The notes below the pieces were generated by a model that saw only the letters and a list, made by a program, of their open reading frames with translations, had not been told where the DNA came from and ran no database searches. From the NCBI GenBank assembly GCA_024362935.1, contig JANCRA010000061.1, positions 1,984,001-2,048,000 of the forward strand: 64,000 nucleotides of DNA, read 5' to 3'. The translations under genes and the position numbers were made by a program. Source of the stretch: Setophaga petechia (Eukaryota > Chordata > Aves > Passeriformes > Parulidae). This document shows positions 9,801-20,509 of this stretch, one piece after another; position 1 is the stretch's first letter; each line of letters starts with the position of its first letter.

Positions 9801-11300
9801 CACCCAAGCCCCTGAGAGAAACCCCAAGTCCTTGAACTCTTTATGTGCTGTTCGAGGAGATATTCACGGTCTTGTCTTCTGCGTTTGTTTGTGTGCCTCT
9901 TCGGTTCCGGGATCCGTGTTTTCCTGTGTCTGAGTCCTGTAGGGCTCTACGAGTCTCACCAACACTTTCTTTGGACTTCATCCTGTAGAAACACAAGCTA
10001 AACCTTTGCTCTACATGATTAGTTTGAGAGGACCTTCAACTTGTTCTACTTCTAAACTTCTGATCAAAACTAAAGGATTCTCCCTTAGTTTTGCCTGGGT
10101 AGTGTTATAAAAATGCCTAAGAATTGGTGGATTGGGTTTTGAAAAAGGAGCTGTTGAGAATGTATCAATTGAGACTTGGATATTTCTGAGCTTCCCAAAG
10201 ATGGATATTGTGTGACATCACCTGCCACAGCTGGAGGCCCTGCAATCCTCCTGGACTGACTGGTCCTGTGGATGCAGGTGGCTGCCCAAGCTGACAGTTT
10301 GGGCAAGCAGTAATGATTTCCTTTGCCTGGCTTTTTAAGATATGAAAGGATTCTATCAGTGCTTATGCATTTTGATGAAAAAACGCATAGCTCAACCTCG
10401 CTCGCTCAAAAATATCTAGTAAAGTCTGTAAAATGAGCATGGTTAGTTTGTCTGCCTGGGTTTTCCCTTCTGCTAAAAAATCCTGGAAAGGATGAGTATG
10501 CCTTAATGTGAATGATGAAACACTTGCGCTCCCTGCTTTCCAGCAGTGCCCCCATACATGATAAGTATGAATTTAAAATGTCATTGCTTGTTTCTTTCAA
10601 AAATGAACCTTCCAATCACCTGTCCATATTTATATCATATACTGAATCTGTGATCAAATTTAAAAGATTGGTAGAACAATTGAAAGACCTTGACCACTGC
10701 TGCCAATTCCACAATCTATGGTGAACCTTGGACTATTTTTACATCTGAGTCCCATTCCCCTGTGACTGAATTCTGCCACATGATTACTGATTTGTAAGTT
10801 TTTCTAGAACCATTAGTAAATACTGTTAGCTTGACTAATAAGTAAGTTCCTCACTTATTCTTTGTTTTTCCCCAAGCTATTTCTCTACACTACACCTGTA
10901 GCAGTTCTTCAGCCTTGCTTTTAAATCTCTAGCACAGCATGATTTCAACTACAAAAACATTAGGCCAGAGCCTGCTTGCTTTATTCAGCTGGCTCTAACA
11001 TCTACTCAGAAGGTGGCAAGCAAGGCCTGACCTCTCACACATCTTGCTGTATGGAGACATATTTCTGTTTTGGAGCTGCCATTTCCATTGTTTTAGCTAC
11101 AGCACTCATGCCAATTTGCTGAGCTTGCGCCAAAATCGAAGGATCCCACCTTGCCTGTAAATCTGGATTGGCGAAAGGGGTCCTGAAGCTGTTTTCCGAA
11201 ACTTCTGCACCTGCTAAAACACCAACAAATCCACATCCCCGCAGGGACTGGAGAATTATCTCAAAATCTTGAAGGTGAAAAATGTGCCCTTATATGAAAA
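9800..11300 (-). pseudogene. degraded class II ERV gag-pol remnants inside the provirus
   Basis: On the minus strand, in gag-to-pol order, there is a capsid-like piece at about 11215-11040 (LQARWDPSILAQAQQIG and then KYVSIQQ, major-homology-region-like), an RNase H piece at about 10832-10560 (TVFTNGS with Asn in place of the usual catalytic Asp, then GSP and IVELAAV), and an integrase zinc-binding/linker piece at about 10345-10200 (CPNCQLGQPP, GLQLWQ). Many stops and frameshifts are present. Decay is much heavier than in the LTRs and in the second integrase at 8.1-8.7 kb. Confidence 0.6.
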
Positions 11301-12171
11301 TAAAACATTCATCTGCTCTGTTTCAGTCTCTATGCAATATTACATAGGGAAATGTAAGATAACAGCAAACAAAAATGAATCAAATAATACACATAACCAA
11401 TAACACATCTGAAATCACACAATTATCAATCACTACAACACTGAACTGTCATCCCAGAGTCTGCGACAGCTGATGAACCTTAAAACAACAGAGAACTGGA
11501 GAACTCATGTCCGGATTCATGTTTCTCCAAACTCCCTTTGAAGGCAGGCTCAGCTATCATATATGGTCAAATTGCCAAGCCAAAAGGACTTGAATAGTTT
11601 TCTTGATGCAGAAAACATCTGGGCTGATTGTCAATCATTCCATTCAAGTAGAGCTAGAACTTGGCCAGAGTTCGAACTCTAATTAATGGATATCACTTAA
11701 TACATTTTAAAACAAAACTCTTAAAAACAGCAATTATGAATAGGAAATCTTAGAATTAAAGATCAATCAAACCATTAAATAGATGAATCCCTTCCGAAAC
11801 TTCTGTCAGGATAGAAATTCTTCAAACACAGCAAAACTCTTGAATTTTTGGCATGCAGTACCTCTATAAAAACTGAAGATATAATAACTGAAGAAAACCA
11901 CAAAAATGGCAATCTGGATTTAAAAGAAACCCAAAAACCATGAGTAGTCAAGAAATATAAAACAAGATTCTAAAAACATACATCTTGTAAATGATCACAC
12001 AAAGAGATAGTGAAACACATAAAAGCTGGCTGTAAATATTATAATACCTTGCTAATAATTCTTATCATAAATTCTGAGAATTCTCATTATATAATCAACT
12101 TATCAACAGAAAATGTTTGAAGGGCTTATAACAACCTTTTAAAAGTATTTATACAGCATTAATAACAATCC
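11300..12171. other. AT-rich provirus interior, nothing recognised
   Basis: This is an A/T-rich stretch with stops in all frames between the gag N-terminal frame and the capsid remnant. The matrix-capsid junction and the rest of gag should lie here in an ordinary provirus, but I cannot see them. Confidence 0.4.
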
Positions 12172-12960
12172 TTATTTATCAGTATCACCTATAAAATTCT
12201 GAGGAAGCACAGTTACTTGACATGGAGGCAAAGTCCATGGGGCAGTAAGGCTAGAGCTCTTAGAAGATGAAAGGACCCGAGCTCCTTGCCCCAGCTCAGG
12301 TGTTACTGCAGGCAACTCATCACTTGATTCGCTGTTGCTGTCACTGTCAGGTAACGGAGGATAGGGCCTGGCAGGTTGCTCAAGCCACTCAGAGGGGAGC
12401 GGGGGGGCAGACGGCTGGACTAAAGTGGAGGGAAGCGGGGGGGCAGATGGCTGGGTTTCTCCCTCTGCTAGAGACATTTCAGCTAGCTGGCGTAGCGGTG
12501 TAGCATATACAGGCACCATCGCGAGCTGCTGCGCAGGTGTGAGATAAAGAGGTTTAGAGGTCTGATAAGAAGATGCTATGGCAGGTTGCCCAGAAGTTTT
12601 GGCAGCTTTCCCGGAAGCTTTGGCAGCTTTCCCAGAAACCTTGGCAGCTTTCCAAGTAACTTGCATGGCACTCGGACTTTCTTCCCCATTAGAGGCCCCC
12701 TCTGCCTCATCCCCCCCGTAAGGTTCTGTTAACAGCCCCAACTCTTCGTCCTCATCCCGCTCTGCTTGTTCTTGTTCTGTTTTCCATTCCTTTAATGCCT
12801 CAAACAGCGAATTCCAAGTAACAGCTAGATCGACAGCCGTTTTATCTCCCGCTCGGATGGTATTAATTCCCTTAATGTTTAACAAAATTTTCCATGTAGC
12901 TAGAACATTCTCTTCCTCTTTAAATAAATTATGTCCCATTATTACTAGTTGGTGGCTCAC
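12172..12960 (-). CDS. gag: ERV gag N-terminal fragment, 262 codons
   Basis: This is an intact minus-strand frame starting at 12960 shortly after the primer site and leader. The N-terminal ~60 residues (FKEEENVLATWKILLN...SLFEALKEW) look like a retroviral matrix domain. An acidic stretch follows, then a short tandem repeat (SGKAAK three times), then a proline-rich part with two PSAPPLP copies (PSAP late-budding type) and a PYPPLP motif. It stops at 12172 without capsid or nucleocapsid in frame, so it is a truncated Gag. The open frame contrasts with the decayed DNA downstream. The family (class II) is inferred from the primer site, duplication length and linked integrase rather than from this protein alone. 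Confidence 0.7.
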   Translation of the reverse strand: MSHQLVIMGHNLFKEEENVLATWKILLNIKGINTIRAGDKTAVDLAVTWNSLFEALKEWKTEQEQAERDEDEELGLLTEPYGGDEAEGASNGEESPSAMQVTWKAAKVSGKAAKASGKAAKTSGQPAIASSYQTSKPLYLTPAQQLAMVPVYATPLRQLAEMSLAEGETQPSAPPLPSTLVQPSAPPLPSEWLEQPARPYPPLPDSDSNSESSDELPAVTPELGQGARVLSSSKSSSLTAPWTLPPCQVTVLPQNFIGDTDK

Positions 12961-13122
12961 CTACTTCCAGGTGTCTTGATTGGAGAAAATCAGGTCCGGA
13001 CCTCCCTGTGGCTTCCACCTGCCACTCTCAGCTGCACCAACGCCGCCTCCCCCACTACGTCCCAGTGGGTCAAGGTTGCCAACTGTTAGGACCCCGTCCG
13101 GGCCCCCACCGCCTATGTCCTT

Positions 13123-13141
13123 ATCACGTCGGCGGTCACCA
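13123..13141 (-). promoter_or_regulatory. primer binding site, tRNA-Trp type
   Basis: Two bases inside the 5' LTR edge the minus strand reads TGGTGACCGCCGACGTGAT. This equals the avian alpharetroviral tRNA-Trp primer site with one extra base. It confirms that the right-hand LTR is the 5' one. Confidence 0.75.
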
Positions 13142-13143
13142 AA

Positions 13144-13488
13144 TGTGGTTGTCGAGGCGGTCACGACATAAAGCAGAGACCACAAGCAGTCTCAGTTGGC
13201 AACAACTTTATTCTCTAACATGGCTAACTTTTATACACTTTTCAATTGTTGATACTTCTTCTACCTGGTCTATTGGCCACAATAAATCAACATGATGCTA
13301 TTGGTTAAAATTACAGTGACTCCACCTATCTTTCTAACATTCCTTCATCCAGCTGCAAGGTATTCTTATCTTTCTTCTCTCGATCTCCTTGGTTACAGCC
13401 TTGGAGAGAGCTTCTTATCAGCTTCTTCTTACTTCTCGGCTTCTTCTCGCTGCTTTAGCTAACAGGCCTGCTGTTAGCCCTTTCCACA
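13144..13488 (-). mobile_element. 5' LTR of class II ERV (minus strand)
   Basis: The 345-bp partner of 7211-7555 has TG...CA ends, the same TATAAAA and AATAAA signals on the minus strand, and is followed inward by the primer site. The flanking hexamer AGCCCC at 13489-13494 completes the duplication. Confidence 0.88.
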
Positions 13489-13494
13489 AGCCCC
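13489..13494. repeat. target-site duplication, right
   Basis: AGCCCC is identical to 7205-7210. The DNA that follows (acacctgagagttcttgagg...) aligns with unit C from about 28035, so the insertion interrupted a duplicated block. Confidence 0.8.
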
Positions 13495-13785
13495 CACACC
13501 TGAGAGTTCTTGAGGTGTTTTGTGATTGAACAGCTGCGCCGTCGTTGCCCTTCTGTTCTCCTCCAAGTGAAGTTCAACAAAATGTCACCTCTAAACCCTG
13601 CATTTTGGGTCCATTTTTGCCTGGGTCAGGAGTTGCTCCTACATCTCTGCAGTGCAGCAGCCCTAGGAACGCTGCCATAGGGGGGCATGGGGTGAATTGT
13701 TCTGGGGAGCCTCCCCTTGGCCTGGTGGCTGCTGCTGGTTGACAGAGTGAGCAGGAGTGCTGCTGGTGAGGGTGGGCTGAGAGTG
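13495..13785 (+). repeat. right part of duplicated ELL2 unit B flank
   Basis: This matches 28035-28320 closely (for example 'gtgcagcagcccnaggaacgctgcc' and 'ggtggctgctgctggttgaca'). Homology ends near 13785/28320, marking the edge of the duplicated unit. Confidence 0.7.
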
Positions 13786-13929
13786 GTGATTTTTAATAGT
13801 CACCCCTTCATGACCCATCTTTCCCTTTATGGAATTTCTTCTAACTAATTCTGCATATCATAAAAAAGTTATGTTTTTATGCTTTTACAAGTCTCATCTT
13901 CATATCCTCAGCTGACTTTATTTTCCCCT

Positions 13930-15300
13930 CTAGTTCTTTTTCTGTTGGGGCTGGCTTCCCTTGGGAAAACATGTATGAACACACTGGTCCCGATTCCCTT
14001 TTATTGCTGCAGGAGTGCTTAGGAACACTTGAAATGGTCCTTTCCACTTTTCTTGAAGTGCCTTGTTGCTGTGCTTTCTGACATGGACACAGTCACCAGG
14101 CTGACGAGGATGTACCTGAGAATCCAAAGTCATCAGAGGTGGTCATACCTGGAATTGCTCCAGAGATGAGAGCATTTTTGACAAAGATTATAAAAATGGA
14201 CTTAATCTAATTTCCTATCACATAACTTTCTCTGGAATGAATTGCAAATTGCTATTGTCTTCCATAGAGCATTTCATGTGGGATGACTTTTCCTTTAAAA
14301 GCTACTGGAATTCTGACCCTCAGGAGTGGCAGGGGAAGCCCTATTGCCCGCTTTAGTGAGGTTTCTTGGAAAATTTTACTCATTTGTCTTTGTAGACTCT
14401 GCTTTTTTCTCTCAGTCTTGCTTCTGGGATAAGACCTCCATGGGTGGAGTAGGTTTCATTTCTCTGGGGTGTTTTGGACAAACTTTGTACAGTTTCAGCT
14501 ATGAAATGAGAATCTTTATCTGCTGGCATTCCAAAAGGAATCCTTTATCTTACTAGTATTTTTTATTTTTAACTGGAGGTATTTCTCTAGCATTGTTGGT
14601 GTGACAAGGAAAAGCCTCTGGCCATGCAGAACATGTGTCCCCTAAACCAAAAAGGTATTTATATTTACTTCTTGTCAACTCAGAAAAATGTCCTTGTCAT
14701 TAACATCTGGCACTGCTTCCTGTTCTTGGGATCCCTAAGGGCAGTCTTTTGGAGAACTGTGCATTGCTCTGTAAGCAGATTTTTCATTTCAGTTGTCACA
14801 ATCCCTGTCAGCCTAACACTAAGTAGCTGCCTTTCCAAATTGTCTACTGTACCTTCAATACCCCAGTGGGTTTCTTTATGGTTGCCTTCTCCAGTTTGAG
14901 TCATTATTCCTTGAGGCACTCTAACTTGTTGATTTGTTGCTACCCTCCACCCTTCAGGACTAAATCAGACATTGAAGGTATTTGAAGAATGGTTGTTTTC
15001 ATCATGGTGTTCTGTGTCTGATTTGGAAAGGTTCACAGCTTTGGAAAGAATTGCCAACAAGATGCTTTGTTCTGCCTCCTCTCCAGCAGTTTGGTCTGCT
15101 CCTCAGTCTCCTGGCCTTGCCTGAACTGGTGAGCTTTGCAGTGCATTATTGCTACTTCAGCAGGGAACCGGATGCTCCCAAAGCTGTCTTGATTTGATTG
15201 GAGATGCTGATTCCTTGCAGAAGGATTGAGGAACACAGCAGGGTTCAAGGCAGTAGCTGTCCTTAGCACCATGTCTTTTGTTCCAGGAGTACCCCGTTAC
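13930..15300 (-). pseudogene. pol: degraded class I (gammaretrovirus-like) ERV pol
   Basis: Minus-strand pieces in order from the right: RNase H end (about 15290-15040; TALNPAVFLNP, then VAIMHCKAHQ), integrase zinc-binding region (about 14900-14700; KETHWGIEGTVDN...EQCTVLQK with the last Cys lost), integrase core (about 14550-14300; MPADKDSHFIAETVQSLSK), and integrase C-terminus (14133-13930; QPGDCVHVRKHSNKALQEKW, GPFQVFLSTPAAIK). Stops and frameshifts occur in all regions. It is an old insertion lying between the two ELL2 units and is unrelated to the class II provirus next to it. Confidence 0.75.
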
Positions 15301-17000
15301 TTTAGGAAAACCAGTGAGCTCCTTTTTGCTCTACACCAGACATAAACATGTGCAGCACATAAACTGACATTTTTATACCATTTACTTTCACGCCTATTCT
15401 ATCAATCAGGATTCTGGTGTCTTCTGCTTTCAGGTGCACTGGTCATCCCTTGGAGACAATGTTGAGATGTTCTTTTAAGAAATATGTCTTTTTCCACAGG
15501 GTTCTTTCCTGCATTCCCAGTCGTTGAGATAAATATGGATTTACTGTGCAAGACAAAGATGCTCATATGTGAACAGTGCAAAGGATTTCAGTCAAATCTG
15601 GTAACTCCAGAAGTGCGGTGGTCATCAATGTCTTTTTAAGATATGGAAAGTCTGTTGGATTTTGCGGAGGGTGAAACCTCATGAGATTTGTTTCAAGGTT
15701 CATACAAAGGCTTTTCCAGTCCATTCCTGGGGATCTATAAGCATCACAATCCAATCATTCCCAAAAAAGGACACAGTTCTTTTGCAGATATCTGCTCTGG
15801 TGTTTGAAAAATTGTTTCCTTCCTTTCTGTCTCCAAACTACACTGTCAACTTTGACTGTGGCAGCCAGGAAAGCAGACATGGGCAGATATGGACATGGTC
15901 TTGAAGACAAAGACAAGCTTTTGTGACATGGGAAATGGGCTTTCGATGGTAATATTAAACCCATTTTCAATAACATGCTTTTATTCCCTCTCCCTCTAAT
16001 GGCTTCTTTGCTGCCAACTGACTGAGACCATGAGTAAGCTTGGGTATGGGGAAAATGAAAATCAATCAATCATAAGCTGAGTATAAAATATTTCTCCAGA
16101 TGTGTCAGTAATTACAATGGCCACCTGCAGTCAGCACAACTGTCAGCCTGTAATTGTGTTCATGGTCCTCCCTGGCCTTTCCATCTCAGCTCCTCCTGCA
16201 GAGCATGTGGGACCTGGGCATGCTGCTGGCTTGTTTCTTTCGAGGAGGACGGAATGAGGAAAAGTTGGGGGTTGTGTCAAAGAGATGATATTTGAGTGAC
16301 CGTGTACATGCTGGAAGCCTCACAGACTGACGGGGCCATGACAGGATGGCCCAGAGCTGGCAGGGCTGCACCTTGCTGCCCTGGTTACAGGTGTTGAGCT
16401 GCTCCTTTGCTCAGAGAGAGCCGAGTGAAGCACTTTTGTGCAGAAACACTTCATTAGCCCTGCTTTGCACAGCTGCAGCTACTGGGGTTGGTGGGGGTGC
16501 CTCGTTCTGCTCTTGAAAATGAGCAGAGTCAGTGATGGGACAGGGAAGGGCATTCCCTACCTGTGCCCATTGTGAAATCCCTCTGCCCCCACTGTGACAC
16601 ATCCCGCTCCTCAGTGACATCCCGGCCAGCCTGGAACATGCAACTCCCCGTTTCCAAGGACACATGGCCATTGTCACCAGCACAGGGCAGGAGCGCTCAG
16701 AGCCTTTGGTGGCTGCAGCGAGAGTGGAGGTGTCAGAGCCACAGCGAGTGTTGTTCCAACTTGGCTGGTTCCAGCACCCCTTGTTCAAGAGCCCCATCCA
16801 CCCACTGAGTGGAGGTAATTATTCACAGTTCTGTGCAGAAAAGGGGGGGCTCAGGGACAAATTCACAAAGCCAGCACAACAAGAACCTAGAGTGTCTTAT
16901 TATTTTTATACTTGAGCAAAGAAAGGAATTAGTGTTCATTGCCTGCAAGTTCCCTAGTTCTCTCCATAAGGAGTATTCTCTCTGGTGTTGGGTGATGATC
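15300..17000. other. probable ERV interior and unassigned DNA
   Basis: Sequence to about 15900 is likely more decayed class I ERV, since it continues from the pol remnant, but I read no secure domain in it. From 16080 to 17000 I see no gene. A GC-richer stretch at 16400-16800 has open frames on both strands without a recognisable motif. Confidence 0.3.
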
Positions 17001-17003
17001 CTC

Positions 17004-17282
17004 TCATTTCTCATGCTCATTAGTCTGCATGCTCAGTCTCTCCCTTCTTCTTAATGAGAGGTTTCTTGAGTGGGTGGCCATGGTCCGCCCCTGCTGGAAT
17101 GGCCTCTTACCCTGCCGGAGCTGATTCAGCACAGTTGCTGCATTGGCCTTATCAGTTGCTTCCTTTTCTCGGGGGTTCTGCCAAATGTCCCTGTGCCCAT
17201 AAATTCTGCATTCATTTTGTCCACAATCTGAGGTGCATCCTTCTTCCCAAGCCTTGCTGACCTGCCCTGTGTCTGAGGTCAC
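17004..17282 (-). pseudogene. possible gammaretroviral gag nucleocapsid remnant
   Basis: A 92-codon minus-strand frame contains DCGQNECRIYGHRDIWQNPR, which resembles a CCHC zinc knuckle with disturbed spacing. It lies 5' of the class I pol on the same strand, the order expected for one old provirus. The evidence is weak. Confidence 0.3.
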
Positions 17283-17829
17283 TGAAGCCTGTCAAGCCCT
17301 ACACCTCAACAAGGCAATTCAGCCAAGAAGTCACCTGCCTTTCCAAGGCCTGGCTATCACTTCCAGCTTGTTGGCTACTTCTTGTTTCATGGGAATCATC
17401 TCCCTTCTTGTTGATGAGCCTTGGAAGCCACAAAGGCCAAACATCCAGGAACATATTTTCCTAAGAAATATTTTACATTTTGCAGATATTTCAGCAGGAT
17501 CAATGTCTGTGTGGGGCGGGAGCAGCCGAGGCAGAGCGGGATGGCGGAGCTGCGGGCCTGGGCAGGATCCAGTGAGTTCCGCAGGGCCCCAATCCGCACT
17601 GCGTCCCGCAGGGCCCCCAGCAGCACTGCCATGCCCGTCAGGGTGAGCCAGAGGTGCCAGGAGCAGCAGGTGAGGGGCAGGTGTGGGGCTCTGCGGGTTG
17701 GCAGCGGGTGGGGGCTTGGCCATGGTGTTGGTGTCAGGTGCTGCTGAGCCCGCGGGACCTGTTGGGCAGGGCTGGGGCCCCACTGGTGCTCCAAGGGCCC
17801 CTTGGAGGCAGCTGCCAGGGGGGAAGCCA

Positions 17830-18064
17830 CTCACAGGGGGATGATACTGAGGAGGTGCCAGTGAAAATGGGAGGTTCTCTGATGGAAGTGGCTCTTAGGG
17901 ATGACACTGAAGAGGTGCCAGTGAAATTCACATGTTCTCTGTGCTTTGACACTCAGGAAATTCAAGCTCTGGGCATGGCTTGTGGCCATAATTCATGGAT
18001 TTCTCATGATTCCAAAGTTTGTACTCCGTTCACGGAACTGGTCTGGATAAAGGAAATTCTCTAA
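17830..18064 (+). pseudogene. RING-like gene fragment with internal repeat
   Basis: A plus-strand frame contains DDTEEVPVK twice, 60 bp apart (about 17839 and 17899). It then reads FTCSLCFDTQEIQALGMACG followed by H, a C-x2-C-x11-C-x-H pattern like the first half of a RING or RBR zinc finger. The next metal ligands are missing. I do not recognise the parent gene. It may be a stray exon of an E3 ligase or a coincidence within ERV flank. Confidence 0.3.
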
Positions 18065-18950
18065 CAGTATTTTCTACTATTAGCAGGATGTATTACTGTA
18101 GTTCTGGCTGTGATGCATAGTGGAGAACTCCAGCCACATGTACACCATTTTCAAAGCCTTTCCACTTCTTGATACATTTTTACCAAAGAAAGAAATTAAT
18201 CATCATTGGTTCTAAATTACAGTTCCCTTATGTAATATTCTAACTTGTATTTGGTATTGATGCCTTACTTCTCATGGTAATTAGTCCACATTTTTCAGCT
18301 AATTTATCATAGCCTTTTAGATTTTATCTCAGCCAATTCTGCCTCCAAAATGAAGCAGTTCAATGTCAATTGTTGTTTCTGTTAAAAAATGTACTTAGGC
18401 TGATAAACATTTTAGCGATTTTTTGAGTTCCAACGGAATGCAACATACTCCGTACTAAATGCTGAGTTCAGTGTGTTGCAGGGGTCAAATTGATGGAGAC
18501 TTTCCCACTGGGCTTTTCTGTGGAACTCTGAGCTGGTGTCAGGTGATGAAGTCTAAACCTGCACTTTAGATATCAGTGGTCTTGAGGTTTTACTGCCTCA
18601 TTTTACCTTTTTGAGTAGATTTTATATTTGTCTTGAGGAAGATACAAACCTCATTTCTTTTCAAAGGAATACAGCAAGGCATGGGAATGACCTTCTCATT
18701 GCAGGACTTTGCTGGGATGAACTGTGGCTCTGCCACATGAAGAGGGACTTTGGGCCTGACCCCCTCTCCTTACACATTGTAGCTCTCAATGTTGTTTTCA
18801 AAGGAATTCTTGATAGATAGGAATGGAGATACTTGGTTGTTTCCAATTGGTGAAACATTAATGTGGCTTAAAGCTCATGTGATAGAGGAATGATCAAGCT
18901 CTGTACAAAAAGACAATAATGAGTTGAAACTGGGTTCTCACAAGCAGCTG
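18065..18950. other. no gene seen between ERV flank and ELL2 copy C
   Basis: This is A/T-rich DNA without exon-like or repeat motifs that I can name. Homology to unit B before the 2603 exon begins somewhere around 18950. Confidence 0.4.
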
Positions 18951-19028
18951 TTCAAGACCAATCCTGTTTCTGTAGTTTCCATGCAGCAAGCATAATAAAG
19001 AATTTTTTTCCTACATGTCTGCCTGTAG

Positions 19029-19154
19029 GTAGCCAAGTGGAATGCAAAGGATAATTCCTTCAGTCTGAAGGAATATCTATTTCAAACCCTTCAGACTGAT
19101 TGGCCTGGCTACACTGAAATAGACAGACAGAATTTGAAGTTAATACTTTCTCGG
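19029..19154 (+). pseudogene. ELL2: ELL2 copy C, exon VAKWNAKDNS with lost splice donor
   Basis: The exon encodes VAKWNAKDNSFSLKEYLFQT and LQTDWPGYTEIDRQNLKLIL. The acceptor ctgtag is kept. Where copy B has the donor CTAG/gtaagt, this copy has CTCGGAAAGT, so the GT has become GA. Confidence 0.8.
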
Positions 19155-19224
19155 AAAGTTCAGTCATTTAGAGAAAAAAAAAATCCCTGGGAAATGAAGC
19201 TTAGATTGTTAGAATATGATGAGG

Positions 19225-19470
19225 TAGCAGGGACCTGCCAGGATCCTGGCCCTGCACAGGACACCACAAGAATCACACCAGGTGCCCAAGAGTTTTGTCC
19301 AAACACTTCTTGAAGCCTCCTGCAGTGAGCACTGGCCTGGGGAGCCTGTTGCAGTGCTCAAGCACCCTCTGGGCCATGATTGTTTTCCTGATATCCTGCC
19401 TAAAGCTCCCCAACTCAGTTCCATGCAGTTTCCTTGAGTCCTGACACTGAAGGACTCTCTTTTCCCTGCA
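19225..19470 (-). repeat. CR1-like repeat, homologous to the one in copy B
   Basis: It contains the same 'ctggcctggggagcctgttgcagtgctc' words as 2790-3075, at the same intron position. Confidence 0.6.
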
Positions 19471-19534
19471 AGGAAAGAATTTTGACAGTTGATATTTAGG
19501 CTTTGTAACATGAAATATTGGACCATCCATACAG

Positions 19535-19625
19535 AAAATCAGCTCCATTTCTGAACACCACCAACACCAGCCAAGCGACATCTCTTGGGCCTTCTCAGAG
19601 AGATGCTCCAGCAAGACCTGCTCAG
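19535..19625 (+). pseudogene. ELL2: ELL2 copy C, exon KSAPF
   Basis: The exon runs from acceptor atacag to donor CAG/gtattt. It encodes KSAPFLNTTNTSQATSLGPS and then QRDAPARPAQ, is open, and is a close duplicate of 3139-3229. Confidence 0.75.
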
Positions 19626-20002
19626 GTATTTTGTGCATTCTTAACATTCTGGACTCTATTGTAAATTTTAGCTGACATGATGCTGGTGTAAAATTGTCAT
19701 GCGAATGTGCAGGACCTTTCCTTGTGGGGAAGCCTTTGATGGAGCTCCTGAAGGGAATGTCTTTCTCCCAAAGGATTTTAGCTACAGACTTGAAGTAGGA
19801 CTTGCTGAGTGCTAAAATGGGAAAGTAGGAATGAGACACAGCCTGTATTGACCTGCAGTACTTCCTGGTTTGAATGCTCTTTTTAGTGTAGAAAGATGTG
19901 CTTTCAAACTTTACCTGTTCAGAAATGCTGCTTTTTCAGAATGGGAGCAAAAGCTGATCCTGATCATAGGTTAATGAATGAATGATTTTGTTCTTGATGC
20001 AG

Positions 20003-20324
20003 AAACGGCCTCTGGCTTCTGACTTGACCAGTCCTGTGACGAGCAAGAAGAGGAGAATTGCCCACCAGCCCAGTCATGTCCAGCCAGCAGCTGGTGGCCA
20101 CTTTTCTTCCTTCCTTCTGTCTTCCACATCTCTTTTCCCTTTGGACATCTCTCCAAGTGCTGGCTCCATTTCCCCCTGCACCCATGTGGTGCAACAAAAA
20201 GAGAAATTTCAGAGTTCCAGCATCCCAGCACCTACCAGGGAGCAGAAGGAGATCCCCAATTCAAACGGGGAGAAAAATGAATTGGGGAGGCTGAAGCAGT
20301 GGCACTGCTTGGATTTTGATGAAG
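20003..20324 (+). pseudogene. ELL2: ELL2 copy C, linker exon
   Basis: After gatgcag the frame reads KRPLASDLTSPVTSKKRRIA and stays open for 107 codons to the donor GAAG/gtattg. It is longer than the same exon in copy A and lacks the stop of copy B. The serine/proline-rich part is weakly conserved, as in other ELL linkers. Confidence 0.75.
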
Positions 20325-20509
20325 GTATTGATGTGCTGGTTTCCTGACTCCTGTGTGGATAACTGTGGTGTAAAGATTTGCTTATTAAGAGAAGCTTCTG
20401 TCCAAATTAAGGTGCAAGCATGACTCTTTTCCACAGTCAGTAGTAAAAATGTTATTGAACAGTAAATGCAAACTAGAGAGATGGAAAGAAATAAGAGAAG
20501 AGAGGCAGG

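Larger units (their letters stand above)
7211..13488 (-). mobile_element. class II (alpha/beta-retrovirus-like) endogenous provirus, chimeric and env-less
   Basis: The provirus lies on the minus strand: 5' LTR 13144-13488, tRNA-Trp-like primer site 13123-13141, gag N-terminus 12172-12960, a degraded middle of about 3.4 kb, pol integrase 8740-7736, polypurine tract, and 3' LTR 7211-7555. It is flanked by AGCCCC duplications. There is no env: integrase ends about 180 bp before the LTR. The middle contains decayed capsid, RNase H and a second integrase N-terminus, so integrase-type sequence occurs twice. The LTRs look almost identical while the middle is heavily mutated, which suggests the element was already defective and chimeric when it inserted and was moved in trans. 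It splits ELL2 unit B. Confidence 0.8.

Noticed and set aside
17331..17834. Overlapping minus-strand frames of 167 and 144 codons
   Set aside because: GC-rich stretch, frames in two registers, no recognised motif and no splice context.
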